DNA from: Volvox africanus
Taxonomy: Eukaryota > Chlorophyta > Chlorophyceae > Chlamydomonadales > Volvocaceae
NCBI GenBank assembly: GCA_030268105.1
Contig: BSDZ01000025.1
Location: forward strand, 1,364,001 to 1,428,000
Reading direction: 5' to 3'
DNA: 64,000 nucleotides
Made by a program: the position numbers and the translations under genes. A model generated the notes under the pieces. It searched no databases, was not told the origin of the DNA, and was given only the letters and a program-made list of their open reading frames with translations. Positions 35,517 through 47,809 of this stretch are shown one piece after another (positions within the stretch are counted from its first letter, which is position 1; each line of letters starts with the position of its first letter).

Positions 35517-38027
35517 GGAAGAGGTGTGTGTGTGTGTAGGTGTGTGTGTAGGTGTGTGTGTGTGTGTGTGTGCAGGAGGACAACAAGGATGGAGTTGGGT
35601 TTAGGGGGGCTGTGTCACATGCTGGTGGGGTTCTCAAGGACAAACAACCAAAGGGGGGATGCGAACGTATACTATTGCATCACATATGGCACATATGACA
35701 TACGTGTTGTGTGTAGGATAGGGGGGTATATCACCCGTGGCCACTAACCTGGCAGTCCCTACCTTCCCCGGTGTTTCGGGGCACCCTCATCCAGTCTCCC
35801 ATGCCGACTTCTCCGAAATCAGTGGTTTTCCCAGGTTCAGCACCCACCACCAGCATACAGCGGGATCTGCCGAATCAATTAAGGCGTCAACTCCGCTACT
35901 GGTCAGCTCGCAGGTCACTTTAATTGGGGTCGTCACCGTCCATCGACATGGGGGCATCCGGCCCTTAACGTCAGGGTCTTTGGCCCGCTCTCGGTCGGGG
36001 TAGAACCTGGACCTCCAGGGGCATATTAGTCATACCATAACGTGTTTTAGCATCGTGTTCACTGCTGGTATGTTGTCCGATGGTACGAAGAAGCGGGATT
36101 TGATTACTGATGTCTTTTTAACACTGGAAAAAGGCTTTCAACGTTCAAAAGCATTGCTTGATTGATGGCCATTATCCATAAAGCGAGGATGATGTTGCGA
36201 GTTAAGTGGGTAAGTGGGCCAGTCTTCTGTGAAACAATTTGCCGTGTTCGAGGTCGTGGGCAGGGTACCGCCGTATGCACACTATAGAAACGAGAAGTTT
36301 TGTTTCTAGGATACGAGATACTGGTTGGAATAAACATATTTCTCTGTCTCTGGAAATATCTCCGATTGAGGAAAGTATTTTTACTCGATTCCATTTCACT
36401 AGGAAAGACCATCCAGCCACTCATTTCATTCGGCCACCTTAAAGAAACACATCAGGCGCAGAGAATGAAGAGCAGTTCTCCGCAACATGGGTCAGCTTCG
36501 GTTAGCAGGGGTCAGCAGGATATATTGCTCGAGCCCTACTCTGCAAAGGAAGGAAGAGCTCTGTACTGCCGTACTGCCTTACCTTCGAATTTATTAAGAC
36601 ATATCGCGTCCTTTGCTCATCTATTGCCTGACCTATTGCTACCTAAATTCCAATAACAGCCGTACTAACAAAAACGCTCCCTGTTTTTACATTTCCTTAC
36701 ATTCAAGATATCCTTCACATAGCTGTACCGACTGCTGCTAATTTGATACTGATCAAGGTGTCGAATCCTGACGTTAGCTCGCGGGCTCTTTCTTAAAGCT
36801 TGATACAACACCAAGGTCCCCTTGTGATTACATTAGACACTGCCTAATTAACCCTTACAGGCACCGTGGACGAGGTGTTAGAAAGGAAAGCGCTCTCCCT
36901 CCGGGGTATTACTTCTTCATTCTCATTCTCTTCACACCTGTATCGCTCATCTCAACACCCTTGCTGTGAGCAATACCTGCTCTATGAATCTTCGAATGAC
37001 TCCTCTTGGGCTTCCCTACCCTGGTCAATGGCCAGTAGAAATTCTGACCCGATCCACGGGAAACGAACCCTCATTGGTCCCCGAATGCCCCACCGCATTA
37101 TAATCGGTCTTGAAACCATGTTGGTAAGATATGCGCCCACCCTTCAGATGCTGTATTCATTCTTTTTTTTATAAATATTGCTCATCTCAACACGAGGAGC
37201 CTCAAGCTGGTTAGACGCTCCCCAGAACTTCAGACAGAAATTGGGTTAAGTCTATGGAGCTGCTGAGCCCTCTCAACAGGATCATGGAAAAGGCAGCAAA
37301 GCGTCCGGCCCCTCCCTGGGCCGTATTGACCGATCTAACTCTCTTCCGTATATGAGTGTTACTTACTCTCAACACTCCCCCGTGAGCGACACTCCGTCAG
37401 CCCTCACGTCTTCCCCCAGACTGCCTCATTCCGGCCACCCAGCCCTGGTCAACAGCCAGCGGGAATTGAAATCGGTGACCTCTCGGCCAGCCGCGCACCT
37501 GTGCTCGGGGCTCATAACCTGTTAAAGTCAGCAAAGCGCCCGGCACCTCCCTGGGCCGCATTGACCGATCTGACTTTTTTCCGTATATGAGTGTTGCTCA
37601 CTCTTAACACTTATCTGCTGTGCTCACGGCCGGATCTGCAAAAGCTTCCATGGACATTGAAACATACAAGATTCAAACAAAAGACAACGTACCAGGGACC
37701 GGTTGTCCGCGAAAGGGACAATAATGATGGTGCGTGGTCAATGTCACAGCCGCTTCAAAGAAGAAGAAATCGTCGGATTCCACCACAATAAACTTGCAAT
37801 TTAAGCAAACACGAGCAAGTACAAAAGGCAACAAAAAATGGCAAAAAGCTCTTAGATGCCCAATCCCCAATCTGATGGCGGCTACACACCAAGAGCCAGG
37901 GTGAACTTCATATCCGCCATACTTGGGAACTCCATTATGTGATGTTTAAGGGAGCGCGTCAAAATGGATAGCTAGGATGAGAGGCTGGAAGGCCGTCTCA
38001 CTACCAAAGTTGTGATATTATGATAAG
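35517..38027. other. Stretch without a confident gene
   Basis: Begins with a (GT)n run at 35524-35575. No coding exon is recognised. From about 36890 to 37620 it holds diverged copies of a short interspersed repeat, listed separately. Confidence 0.5.
36890..37620 (-). repeat. Three diverged copies of a short interspersed repeat
   Basis: Copies start near 36888, 37286 and 37521. Shared blocks in order: an (A)GCAAAGCG-like start, CTCCCTGGGCCG(T/C)ATTGACCGATCT, CCGTATATGAGTGTT, (G)CTCA(T/C)CTCAACAC, and CCCTGGTCAA(T/C)(A/G)GCCAG in the two longer copies. On the minus strand the longer copies contain B-box-like GGGTTCGTTTCC (complement near 37066) and TTTCAATTCCC (near 37465), so a tRNA-derived element is likely. 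A shorter relative occurs near 27050-27160. Confidence 0.5.
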
Positions 38028-38530
38028 CACTCTGGGAAAAGCCATCCTCCATATTTTTCGTTGGATCCATAAAGTCCATATGGACTTCCATAAAACCATA
38101 TGGACTTCCATAAAACCATATGGACTTCCATAAAACCCATATGGAAGGCAATAATATCCACATACACGTGAAGCAACCTGACGATCATGCATACAGCACC
38201 TCTTGCACTGACCCTTTCCCTAAACAGACAGATAGCCTTTATGAACTATTTGTTTATGTTAGAATGCGACACGCAGTCGGACAGGGAAGCAACTCCGTAG
38301 TTTGTTACATAATTGCTTAAGCCGTGGCATAGCGCACTGACTCTACGTAATAGGAAGAGTAGATTGCAGTTCTACAATCGTACTCGCACTTGTCTTATCC
38401 ATTATGCATAGTCTCCATTATTGTTCCGACCGATGTTCAACAGTTTATTCTGCTTTCAATTTCCTTTTTGATCATTTTTTTATATTCTTGAGTTCTTGTG
38501 GTCCTTTGAGCCTCCTTACAGAGCCTTGAG

Positions 38531-38563
38531 CCTCCAAACGTTTGGAGGAGCTGTTAACAGCTC
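38531..38563. repeat. Two abutting perfect palindromes in the left arm
   Basis: CCTCCAAACGTTTGGAGG (38531-38548) shares its last base with GAGCTGTTAACAGCTC (38548-38563). The same pair recurs in the right arm at 39246-39278. Confidence 0.9.
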
Positions 38564-38950
38564 GATCGCTCTGGTAACAAACCATAACAAACAATAGCAT
38601 ATTGGGCATTTGGTTAGTTTTCTGGTTCAAGTGAAGACACGCAACAACTTCTACCTGACTTCAGGCGCGCCTGTCAGCGTGCGCTGTGATATCGCATCAA
38701 TGTTGCTTGCGTTCAGCAGCAGCCTCTATCTCTCACTGCGTGCGCACCTGCTGATGAATACGTACACCTTGGGCTACATCCTAATAATGATTAACAGGGC
38801 CAGTCCACAAAATGCCGGCATGCATGTGCCACAGCAGGTCGTGACCCCAGGCCGTTTTAGTCTTTTTTTAGTTTTTATCACCAATCTACCTGATTATGAC
38901 GTTGTACCTATCTTTGAACGCACTTTTAGCAGGAAGCCAGCGAAGACAAC

Positions 38951-39076
38951 ATGGATCCGGCTGAGAAAGCCTGGCTGACAGCGCCACTACCGAATCCAAC
39001 ATTGCGTGCTGGGAAGCCAAAACAGCGCCGACAACGTGATGATGATAATGAAAATGGGGGGGTGCGCACGCAATGA
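38951..39076 (+). CDS. Small open frame in the spacer of the inverted-repeat element
   Basis: ATG at 38951 to TGA at 39074-39076, 41 residues: starts MDPAEKAWLTAPLPNPTLR, then a basic KPKQRRQR and an acidic DDDNEN stretch. Its last codons lie in the right arm. It might be the remaining start of an element-encoded protein. No family recognised; translation unproven. Confidence 0.25.
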   Translation: MDPAEKAWLTAPLPNPTLRAGKPKQRRQRDDDNENGGVRTQ

Positions 39077-39762
39077 GAGATAGAGGCTGCTGCTGAACGC
39101 AAGCAACATTGATGCGATATCACAGCGCACGCTGACAGGCGCGCCTGAAGTCAGGTAGAAGTTGTTGCGTGTCTTCACTTGAACCAGAAAACTAACCAAA
39201 GGCCTAATATGCTATTGTTTGTTATGGTTTGTTACCAGAGCGATCGAGCTGTTAACAGCTCCTCCAAACGTTTGGAGGCTCAAGGCTCTGTAAGGAGGCT
39301 CAAAGGACCACAAGAACTCAAGAATATAAAAAAATGATCAAAAAGGAAATTGAAAGCAGAATAAACTGTTGAACATCGGTCGGAACAATAATGGAGACTA
39401 TGCATAATGGATAAGACAAGTGCGAGTACGATTGTAGAACTGCAATCTACTCTTCCTATTACGTAGGAGTCAGTGCGCTATGCCACGGCTTAAGCAATTA
39501 TGTAACAAACTACGGAGTTGCTTCCCTGTCCGACTGCGTGTCGCATTCTAACATAAACAAATAGTTCATAAAGGCTATCTGTCTGTTTAGGGAAAGGGTC
39601 AGTGCAAGAGGTGCTGTATGCATGATCGTCAGGTTGCTTCACGTGTATGTGGATATTATTGCCTTTCATATGGGTTTTATGGAAGTCCATATGGTTTTAT
39701 GGAAGTCCATATGGACTTTATGGATCCAACGAAAAATATGGAGGATGGCTTTTCCCAGAGTG

Positions 39763-42123
39763 GTGAAGAGGGATACAACACCTCCCTCCCATGTCCCTCC
39801 CTCCCTATCAATGCTCAGGCTTGGCTCGGACCAAACATAGCTTAGTTTAGCTCAATACAATACTATTGATGATTGTCCAGTTGGAGCTCGCAGAACGCTT
39901 ACATTATCCGGCCGTCCTCGCACGTCTTATACTGGAAATATCGGTGCATGGTGCATGGTACATGGTGGTATCACACCAGATCCCCAATCTGCAAGTGTGA
40001 TAAACCCTAGCAAGCATATCACCAATATTAACACGCAGTATATTGTCAATGTAAAGCCTTTCCGGCATTTATGCAATGCGAATGGCTGAATATCAATATA
40101 AAGCCTTCCCGGCATTTATGCAATGCGAATGGCTGAATATCAATATTTGGTTGTGTAGCTTAACCGCCATGCTCGTGGCTACCATAACATCTCACACCGT
40201 CACGCTCATACCTTCGTAACCATGGTGCAGATGTCAACAAATAATTATTAATTATTGTAAGTCTAAGCGTGATTCTCTATAATTATTTCGTGATGCGTAT
40301 GCGAACTTGCTATAACCGCACCTGAGTCGCACTTCTCACATTTGTGCATCGATCATGCAAGCATTGATATAATAATATATCAAATATTATAACTTGTTGA
40401 ATTACACCAATTGTTGGTCATCAAATACGTATGCCGGCTCAATCCATGCATTCGTCAGTTGTCGCCATATCGCTTTGTTGGCAGCGCCACGCGCATATTT
40501 ATCGCGTATTTATCATCCTACTTATCATCTCGCGTATTAATCAATGTATGATTCTGAAAATATTTACAGATATACCTAATGTTCATAATGCATTCAATTA
40601 CGGGTCAGTGATCATCTTGTCGGGTCGCATTGACACGACGATAATCTAGCCATAATACAACACGACCCACGGACGAGCTATCAGCAGGACTAACGCTTCA
40701 TAGAGTGCAGTCGAGTCCGGTTGAAGGTCACAGCTGCAGGCCAAGACTGACGCCACAGTGAGTATTCCGCATGTAGTGTGTTTGATGGACGGTAAATTGA
40801 TGTGACACCCTTGCTGCTGTTCCGTTGTGATGTGCGTGCACCTGTTTTCAAAGCCCGATGTTCTCCTGGAAACATCAGCGGCATTCTGGTGCTTCATTCT
40901 GCTGTCCTTCGATTTTTTGTATTCTTGTCCTTACAATTGCTGTATCTTACCTATATTGCCCTTGTTGCCCCCACCCCTACCCCACCCCTGTCCTCTCACA
41001 GGCAACACTGCCCCCACCTCCATCACCACTGTCATCACCACGGCCGTCACTGCTGACGCCATAGCCAAATGACTGCCGTCAACCCTCCCCCACTCATCCC
41101 TGTGGGTGAGTGCTTTGCTTAGCTAAATCATTTTTCGCCGATGGTGTCATGGGCACAGACACACTGGGGTGTGCTGGGCCAGTGGCGCTACTGCCTGTTG
41201 GGTTACCTGTTCACCAGCATGCCGTCAATATATACATAGGACTATGATGACGTCATGGGGTCAACAGTGGGAAGGAAGCGGCTGACGACTTCCACCATGC
41301 CGGATTTGTGATTACACTTTCATCACACTTCATTTCTTCCTGCCTGAACCACAACTAGGAACGGTACCTGTATGTAGCATTCAGAGTATGAGAATGTGGC
41401 GTTCATCGGTAATGCGATAAACCGTGAATATGTAGGAGAGGTCGTTGACTGCATTATCTCGCCTGTCGTGACTTTCTCCATCCCGGTCTTGATTGTAAGC
41501 ATGCATATTTCTTTCTCGCCCCAGCCAAAGCCTATCTCCTGTCATAAGGCTTCTGAAGGCATTCCTTCTCATAACGTCCTTCCAGTGCACATACCGTACA
41601 TACCAGTTAAGAAGCCAGTCATTAAAAAACACCGCCCAGAAGGAAATCAGTTGTTGAAAACCAGCACCATTGTCACCAAATACAACAGACCCGACTCATG
41701 CTATGCACAGCTGAGTGTCCTGAAATATACAAGAGTGGAGTTGTGTGAATGCTGAGCCATTGTTGGATAGAGTTTGCAAGTTAACATCAGGATTAGGCAT
41801 CCTAATTATTATCATGATACTCCAGCCACACTCCGTGTCTATGTGATCCATGCATCGTAAGTATTATTTAAGTTGACCTACCTCTGCTCCTCTATCCATG
41901 AAAGATAGTTATGATATACTTGCATGTAAGCCTGACTTGTGAATCTACTTGCATGCTCTTCGTTTACAGCATGACACCTGTATGCATATTATACACACTT
42001 CAAGGCACAGCTATTTTGGTCTTAACATGGATTGGTGCCAGAAAATCCGTGCATTCATAGGGCATGTGGATACATCATATATATGGTTCATGTTGATATG
42101 CTTTGAATGCAATCGCTAGCTAG
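39763..42123. other. Stretch without a confident gene
   Basis: AT-rich. Contains the 47-bp tandem duplication at 40053-40146. A frame around 41386-41491 (…EYENVAFIGNAINREYVG…PVLI|GTAAGC) and one around 41151-41238 (…HWGVLGQWRYCLLGYLFTSM…) look protein-like and may be decayed exons, but no family or consistent splicing could be found. Confidence 0.4.
40053..40146 (+). repeat. 47-bp direct tandem duplication
   Basis: Two copies (40053-40099 and 40100-40146) of AAAGCCTTTCCGGCATTTAT...CAATAT that differ at a single base. Confidence 0.9.
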
Positions 42124-43372
42124 TCAGCCTCCCCTGGCATGGATAAACCCTAGACAACACCATTTAAGCTCCAGCATTGTACCAACAACAGAATATATTA
42201 TCAAGCGTGTGTTCCTCACCAACTTGCTCGTTACCTCTGGAATGGTACACACTGCACTGCATGCCTCCAGTCTCTTGCAGGTAGCGCACAGCAGTCTCAA
42301 GCTGGCCCCCATGAGCACAAGGTCTAACCATGCTGTACCCTGAAAGGCACACCGCAAGTTCCATGCAGGTAGCACACAGTCTCAAGGTGGCCCCCTTCAG
42401 CCGCAAGCACAAGGGCAAGGGCCATCCTGCACACCACATGGCACACGTCCAGCTTCACGCAGGTAGCACAGAGTTTCAAGGTCGCCCCGTTCAGCTGCAT
42501 GGATAGGGCAAGGCCTTCATGCACACCACATGGCACACGTCCAGCTTCACGCAGGTAGCACACGTTCGCAAGATCGGACCCTTCATCACAAGAGCAAGGC
42601 CATCCTGCACATTACAGGGCATCCTCCAATTTCATGCAGATACTTCACAGTCTCCAGGTTCCCCCTTCCAGCTGCAGCACAGATGACGGCCTTACCATCC
42701 TGCACCCCACAAGGCACATGCCCAGTCGCATGCAGGTAGCGCAGGGTTTGCATGTCGCCATTTTCAGCCGCACAGATGAGGGCCTCGCCATCCTGGACCC
42801 CGCAGGGCACATTCGTAGTACACAGTCTGAAGGTCGCCTCGTTTAGCCGCCCAGATGAGGGCCACGTCATCCTGCGTGCACGCCACAAGGCATTTCTCAA
42901 ATCTCATATCTAGTCCTATGCAAGGAGTTTATGATGTGCAGATGCCCTCGTCGTGTGGCTCACATGAGGGCCTCACCCTTCTACAAGTCACATGCACGCC
43001 CACATTGTGCAGATTATTGCTTACATTTCCTAAGTCGCCCTGTTCATCAGCCATATGGATACTGGGCCACAGCTCGCTCTTGCTCTGGAGCAGCTGCTTG
43101 TTGCCATCAGCAATCACTGCCTCCAGCAGCTCGGTACGCATGGACTTGTGAGCATCCGCCATTTGCAGCTGCTCGATGCTGGTGGCCAGGCCTAGGCAGC
43201 AGATAGCGCGCTGCAGCGTCTGCACGTCTGTACCGCAGAACTGCACCAGAAGCGGAGCCACCGCAACAGGGTTGTGGAGCATGCCACTGCGGCTGTGCCA
43301 TTCCAGGACCGCGAGCGCTAGCTGGGAAGCACGGGGCTCCTCGCCTTGCCACCGTGTGCATTCGGTCAGCAC
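42124..43372 (-). pseudogene. Broken ankyrin-repeat gene
   Basis: On the minus strand successive stretches of about 99 bases encode diverged 33-residue ankyrin-type units such as ALICAAENGDMQTLRYLHAT and AVICAAAGRGNLETVKYLHE, then VLAAEGGHLETVCYLH and GGQLETAVRYLQE. The units fall in different reading frames and are separated by stops, so the array is frameshifted. The 5' part (43372-42929) is still open and reads as a helical stretch (QFCGTDVQTLQRAICCLGL...). Ankyrin repeats mediate protein contacts. The broken frames argue for a pseudogene; sequencing error or many tiny introns are less likely. Confidence 0.6.
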
Positions 43373-43639
43373 ATCACTGACAAATCATATCACAATAAGC
43401 ATGTATAATATTTAGGTCTCCCGGTCAATTGTTGGGCCATACATACGAATATGCGATACGTGACATCCTGTGTTTCGCGACACACGATCGTGGCACGTCG
43501 CTCGTCCAGCCTGACGGACTGGGAAATTGATCGTGCGATCTGATGACGTAATAAGCCCCGACTGGAGTGCAGGATATTTCCTACCCATTTGTCTTAATCG
43601 GTATCTCTATCTCGATACCACCATCTGGGTTTTGAAAAC

Positions 43640-43705
43640 ACAAGACACCTACTGGGTGGGGGATTCGAGCTGAAGGCTGCCAGCACCCCACTGACGTGAA
43701 GTGAC
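43640..43705. repeat. tRNA-derived short element remnant
   Basis: Contains ATTCGAGCTGAAGGCTGCCAG; the GAGCTGAAGGC block is shared with the fragment at 28048-28140 in a ferritin intron, so both may belong to one family. Confidence 0.3.
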
Positions 43706-44954
43706 GGGAACTTTACTTACTACTTACTTATTACTTATTACTTACTAATTACTAATTACTTACATTATAGGGTACTATGGAAGATGGGTACTCCAGTGAA
43801 CGAAATGGACTGCTGTAGGCGGTACGTCAGTGGGCCGTAGTGGGTCGCAGGTACCTGGTTGCAGGGCTGGCAGGTGGGGCTTATGTGCCGGTGTGCGGTA
43901 CAGAAACAGGGGGTGAAGGTGCGGGCTGCATCACGTGGTTGGGGAAAAGCTTTCGATCTGTGCGTCAGCTCTCGTGCCAAAAAACGGATTGTTTTGTCCC
44001 TGGCAAATTCTGGACGGAAAGCATCACACTTATGCGCGCTATCAATGTGTATATGTGTGGGTATACGTGTACGTGTGTGTGTCTGTATGTCAGCCCAGTG
44101 CATCTTCCCTTAGTCGTTTTCGAGTCTCTGTTGCATACGGACGAGGAGGTGCACGTGGGGGACACCACAGGGTCCGGAATGCGCGAACACCCATTCCTGA
44201 CTGCACAACAAGCAGATCATCTACAGGAGGGGTCTACCGGAATGAACGGCATGTGGGGCTGTGAAATGGAGCCAGATTACATTTGCTTGGTTGAGACGGG
44301 GGCAGGGAAGTGAGCGTGCAGGAGAACAGCTGTTTATTTATGTGTCGTACACTACGATACGGTGATGTTCGGATGCGGGAAAGGGCAGAAGCGTTCGGGC
44401 AGGGATGACGTCGGTACTGTAAACGCAAAAAGAAAGGACTCCAAATGTGTGGCTTTCTGCCGGGTGTAGAATGGCAATTCCGTATTTTAAAAATCGCGTT
44501 TTAATGTATTATTTTCATCCGTTTACGTAAGATGGCGCAACTGACTTTTCCCATTTGTACGACAACTGGTTACTGGCAGGGCATTGCTATGGGGAGCTGT
44601 AAAAGGTTGCTGTCAGGCTAACCAGGTACGCGGATCCTGCCATCGTGGCTTGTACGTAGTTTGCTTATATGTTGAAGTTCTATTAGAAATTACATAACAA
44701 GAGGTGTGTACATGTTCCATTCAGCCGCCTCGCAAGGCCTCCCTCCCGTTTGGACAGACACGTCGGCCTGCATGCAGCGCACAGACGGCCGGGGCCAGAG
44801 ACAATTGAGCAGCATGCATTGTTTTGAAACTCAGGTTGCTGAAATGAAGTTTGGATCAGAGCCTCTGTGCCAGACCGACAGACCTCTGGCAGTTGGGCTC
44901 GTTGGCTGCCATTGCAGTTCGTTGGTCGTTACTCCGCGCGGATTTCCAATACGA

Positions 44955-44961
44955 TATATAA
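44955..44961 (+). promoter_or_regulatory. TATA box candidate for the glycosyltransferase gene
   Basis: TATATAA about 210 bases before the start codon at 45172 and the best TATA match in that interval. Confidence 0.4.
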
Positions 44962-45171
44962 GCTAAAAAGGCGTAGAGCATTTTGTTCACCATTCAACTG
45001 CTGATTCATCGCGTACAGGATCCAAAGCACAAAGGCAGAGCGCCCAATTAATCTTTATAACAAGAGCGGCAGCGGCACACGCTGCGCGCGTGGCAACGTT
45101 GGCCATAAAAGAAATTAAGAAATTTTCAATTGTATGATGTGAAGCAAATTCACCACAGGGGAACAGCCCCA

Positions 45172-47809
45172 ATGTTCATACGCCTTGCGACAGCGCTCGT
45201 GCTTAGCGTCCTTGTCGCGCAAGGCGTCGAGTCCAAATCGGGCAACCATGTGGCAATGATGATTCAGTCGCATTTCCTCCAGCATGGAGTGCGACTGCCC
45301 ACACGCGCGTTTAGGGAAGCCGTGAAAAACGCGGCAATTAATGTCTCGCACCTTAGCCATCGCCCATCAAGTCTAATCATCCTGGCCATGGCCAATGAGG
45401 AAGCTCTAAAGCGCACAGTACCGATTTTCCTAGACAGCCTTTGCCGCGTGAAGGTCTCCGGCGGTACGGATGCGGGGAAGACATTTGATGGGCGCCTGGT
45501 GCTGGTGGCGTGGTCGCGAGAGGCGTTTTCCATGTGCCGCGAGCTGCAAGCAAACTACAGTCACCATTGTGTGCGGGACGCAGAGCATGCCGCCGGGAAG
45601 AAGTCCCTGGGATTCCACACCGATGGCTTCAACGCTCTTGGGTAAGGCCAGGATTTCAGCAAGTCATGGCCGCTTCTGCGCGTCAGAGGCTTCCCTTTCA
45701 AAGACCGTAGCCTTAAACGGGCAACGGTATAACGAATCTGGATCTAAATTGTGGATTCGGATGGAATTATTGTGTTCTCCACGTCAAGCGCCTTGTCTCC
45801 ACGTCAAGCGCCTTGTCGCAACTACCAGCGTTGCGATAATGGGGCCAGAGAACTAAGGTTAGGGGTTCAGGATGCAACCGTGGCGCCGTTGGAGTCCGTA
45901 TGACCCTCCACCTACGCTTCCCATGCAAGATGTACCGTATCGAGCAGTGTGCCCGCCAAAGGGGGTCACATAACAATAAGCAAGGTGCCGCTTAGGTCGG
46001 TTAGGGCTCATACACTGCTGCCTATCGGCAGCCCGCGACGGACCTGTTGTGGTTATGGTGGTTGATGCCGTTTCCTTTGTTGGTTGCACCGCCGCACCCA
46101 GCTTCTTATCGCTGGTATGCACTTCTATCAAACACACACCTCACAGAGGCGATGAGCGACTGATCAATCGACGAAATGAAACCTTCTGTAAGCGCTTTTG
46201 CCAAAGCATTGTTTGAAACACATTTTTTAACTGATGTTAAACGTCATGCTGCTCCACGTCATGTGCTTTGCTTACGGCCCCCACGCCCCCACCCCACGTG
46301 CCCACCGCACCCCCACCCCGCGTATCAGATTTGCTAAGATAAAGTACATCCTGAACGGCCTTTCCGCCGGCCACGATGTCATGTTCTTAGACGCTGACAT
46401 CATAATGATGCGCGATCCATTACCATACTTTTACGACCGCGGGGGCGACATGTACGCCATGATGGAGAAGTGTTTGTTGTTTAACGAAACGGCATCTATC
46501 GCCGCGTACGAGTTTGTACGGCATGAGAAGTTCACCCCTCCCCTCAACATCGGCGCTCTGTTCTTCAAGGCCACGGCCGGGGTGACGAGATGTGTGTACA
46601 ATTGGATTTGGGACATGTACGGACAAGTGGCGTTTCGACCGCAGGTTTGGGATCAGGTGCGGCTAGGTGCCTGTGTCTTTGTCTGTATGTATGTATGTGC
46701 TTGTGTCTGTGTGTATGTATGTGCATGCGTATGAATAAAACCCTCAAACCCTATAGTTAACAGTCACATCATAAGAGACACCAGCCCTCTGGAGTCGGTC
46801 TGGCCATTTCTGGGACGTGTCGGGACACCAAAGATGAACCCCCCGATAAGTAATAGTCGGGTTTGTTCGGAGCTCCTCGAAAGGTTGTGGGGTTGAAAAT
46901 ACTGCCTGTGAGGGACCTAGCTGCTCGTCCGGGCTGCTTCATATTGCATTGTCAAGTCCAGTTAGGCAAACAACCTGCAAACGGGGAAACAGCTGGTTAT
47001 CGTACATCGTACGTCGTAACATGTCAAAAAGCAGGAATTTTTCGGGGGATTTACTCCTCCCGCCCCTTCCGTATTTGGAGTCGTGGCTTCGTGTCACTTT
47101 CGTGGATATTATATAAATAAATATAATATAATTATTGTATATTAAATTATATGGGTATAAGTATTCATATTCGTAATCCAGGAGGCATTTGTCGTGACAC
47201 CTTGCTGTCCAGTCCGCCGGCCCTTCCACAGCCAGCGGCCCAGATGAAAGGCTTCTTTAACCGCCCATCTCCAGTGGCATGTGTCTAGGAGGTGTTGCAT
47301 GGCCAGCAGCATGATGCCCCTGCCTTCGACAATCACCACCAGCCCTCCTTACGGCCCTTGGCCGCTGGTTGTCTTTTGCTGTCCCTGCGCAGGACATTTA
47401 CGGCGTCCTGATGCCCAAATGCTCTTACAGATTCAGCATCCGGCTCCAGGTTCTCGACCCGCGGTTGTTCCAGTCGGCCTGCTACCCGCGCTGCGGCTGC
47501 ACGTACCATGACGCCAACGTGACAGCAGCATCGTTGGGCAAGTCCGTTGCGGGGGTTCCACCGGTGACAGGGCACCTGTGTGACCCGGGGTTATGGGGCT
47601 CTTGGCTGTTACGGCACTTCCCTTGCTCCGGAACCACGGACCAGAAGGCCTGGCATATGCGCCAGTTCGCGGACGGCTTGGTGCGGGGGGAGCCGGTGCA
47701 CATTACCAAGCACTGGGCGAATGAGAAGAAGGTTGGGAATGGAGACAAGGATGGACGGAAAAAGGTGGCTGAGGATGATGCTGGGGTGTCGACTGCGGAA
47801 GGCGTGTGA
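45172..47809 (+). CDS. Secreted/Golgi GT77-like nucleotide-sugar glycosyltransferase
   Basis: Complete gene, three exons closing in phase: 45172-45641, 46329-46656 and 47393-47809 (TGA); 404 residues. The N-terminus MFIRLATALVLSVLVAQGVES is a signal peptide or membrane anchor. An in-frame ATG at 45130 would add 14 residues, but 45172 puts the hydrophobic segment first. The glycosyltransferase core shows KIKYILNGLSAGHDVMFLDADIIMMRDP, where DAD (about residues 178-180) is the metal/nucleotide-sugar binding DxD, then a conserved LNIGALFF strand and WDQDIYG. These match the PF03407 family (GT77), whose plant members add arabinose, xylose or galactose to wall glycoproteins and pectins. In a volvocine alga a role in hydroxyproline-rich wall or matrix glycoproteins is a reasonable inference. 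Six or more cysteines in the C-terminal half fit a lumenal location. The sugar transferred cannot be read from sequence. Confidence 0.85.
45777..45817 (+). repeat. 19-bp tandem duplication in an intron
   Basis: Two back-to-back copies of CTCCACGTCAAGCGCCTTGT in the first intron of the glycosyltransferase gene. Confidence 0.85.

Larger units (their letters stand above)
38028..39762. mobile_element. Long inverted-repeat (foldback) element, two arms of about 700 bp
   Basis: Left arm 38028-38748 and right arm 39061-39762 are reverse complements with only a few differences, so the duplication is recent. Outer ends begin CACTCTGGGAAAAGCC. The left arm has three copies, and the right arm two, of a 20-bp unit CCATATGGACTTCCATAAAA just inside the end. 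Each arm contains two adjoining perfect palindromes. The 312-bp spacer holds a 41-codon open frame. No flanking target-site duplication is visible, so a classical DNA transposon insertion is not proven; a foldback transposon, a non-autonomous terminal-inverted-repeat element or an inverted duplication are all possible. Both arms also carry the same 66-codon open frame (38120-38320 and 39490-39690), which may be chance. Confidence 0.8.
43373..45129. other. Stretch without a confident gene
   Basis: A (TTACTTA)n-like run lies at about 43715-43765 and another tRNA-derived fragment with GGGGGATTCGAGC lies at about 43655-43690. An open frame near 44100-44313 ending ...VETGAGK is protein-like but unrecognised. 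The end of this stretch is the promoter of the glycosyltransferase gene. Confidence 0.45.

Noticed and set aside
38028..39762. Intact DNA transposon
   Set aside because: No transposase-like frame, no DDE-type motif and no flanking target-site duplication could be seen, so I call it only an inverted-repeat element.
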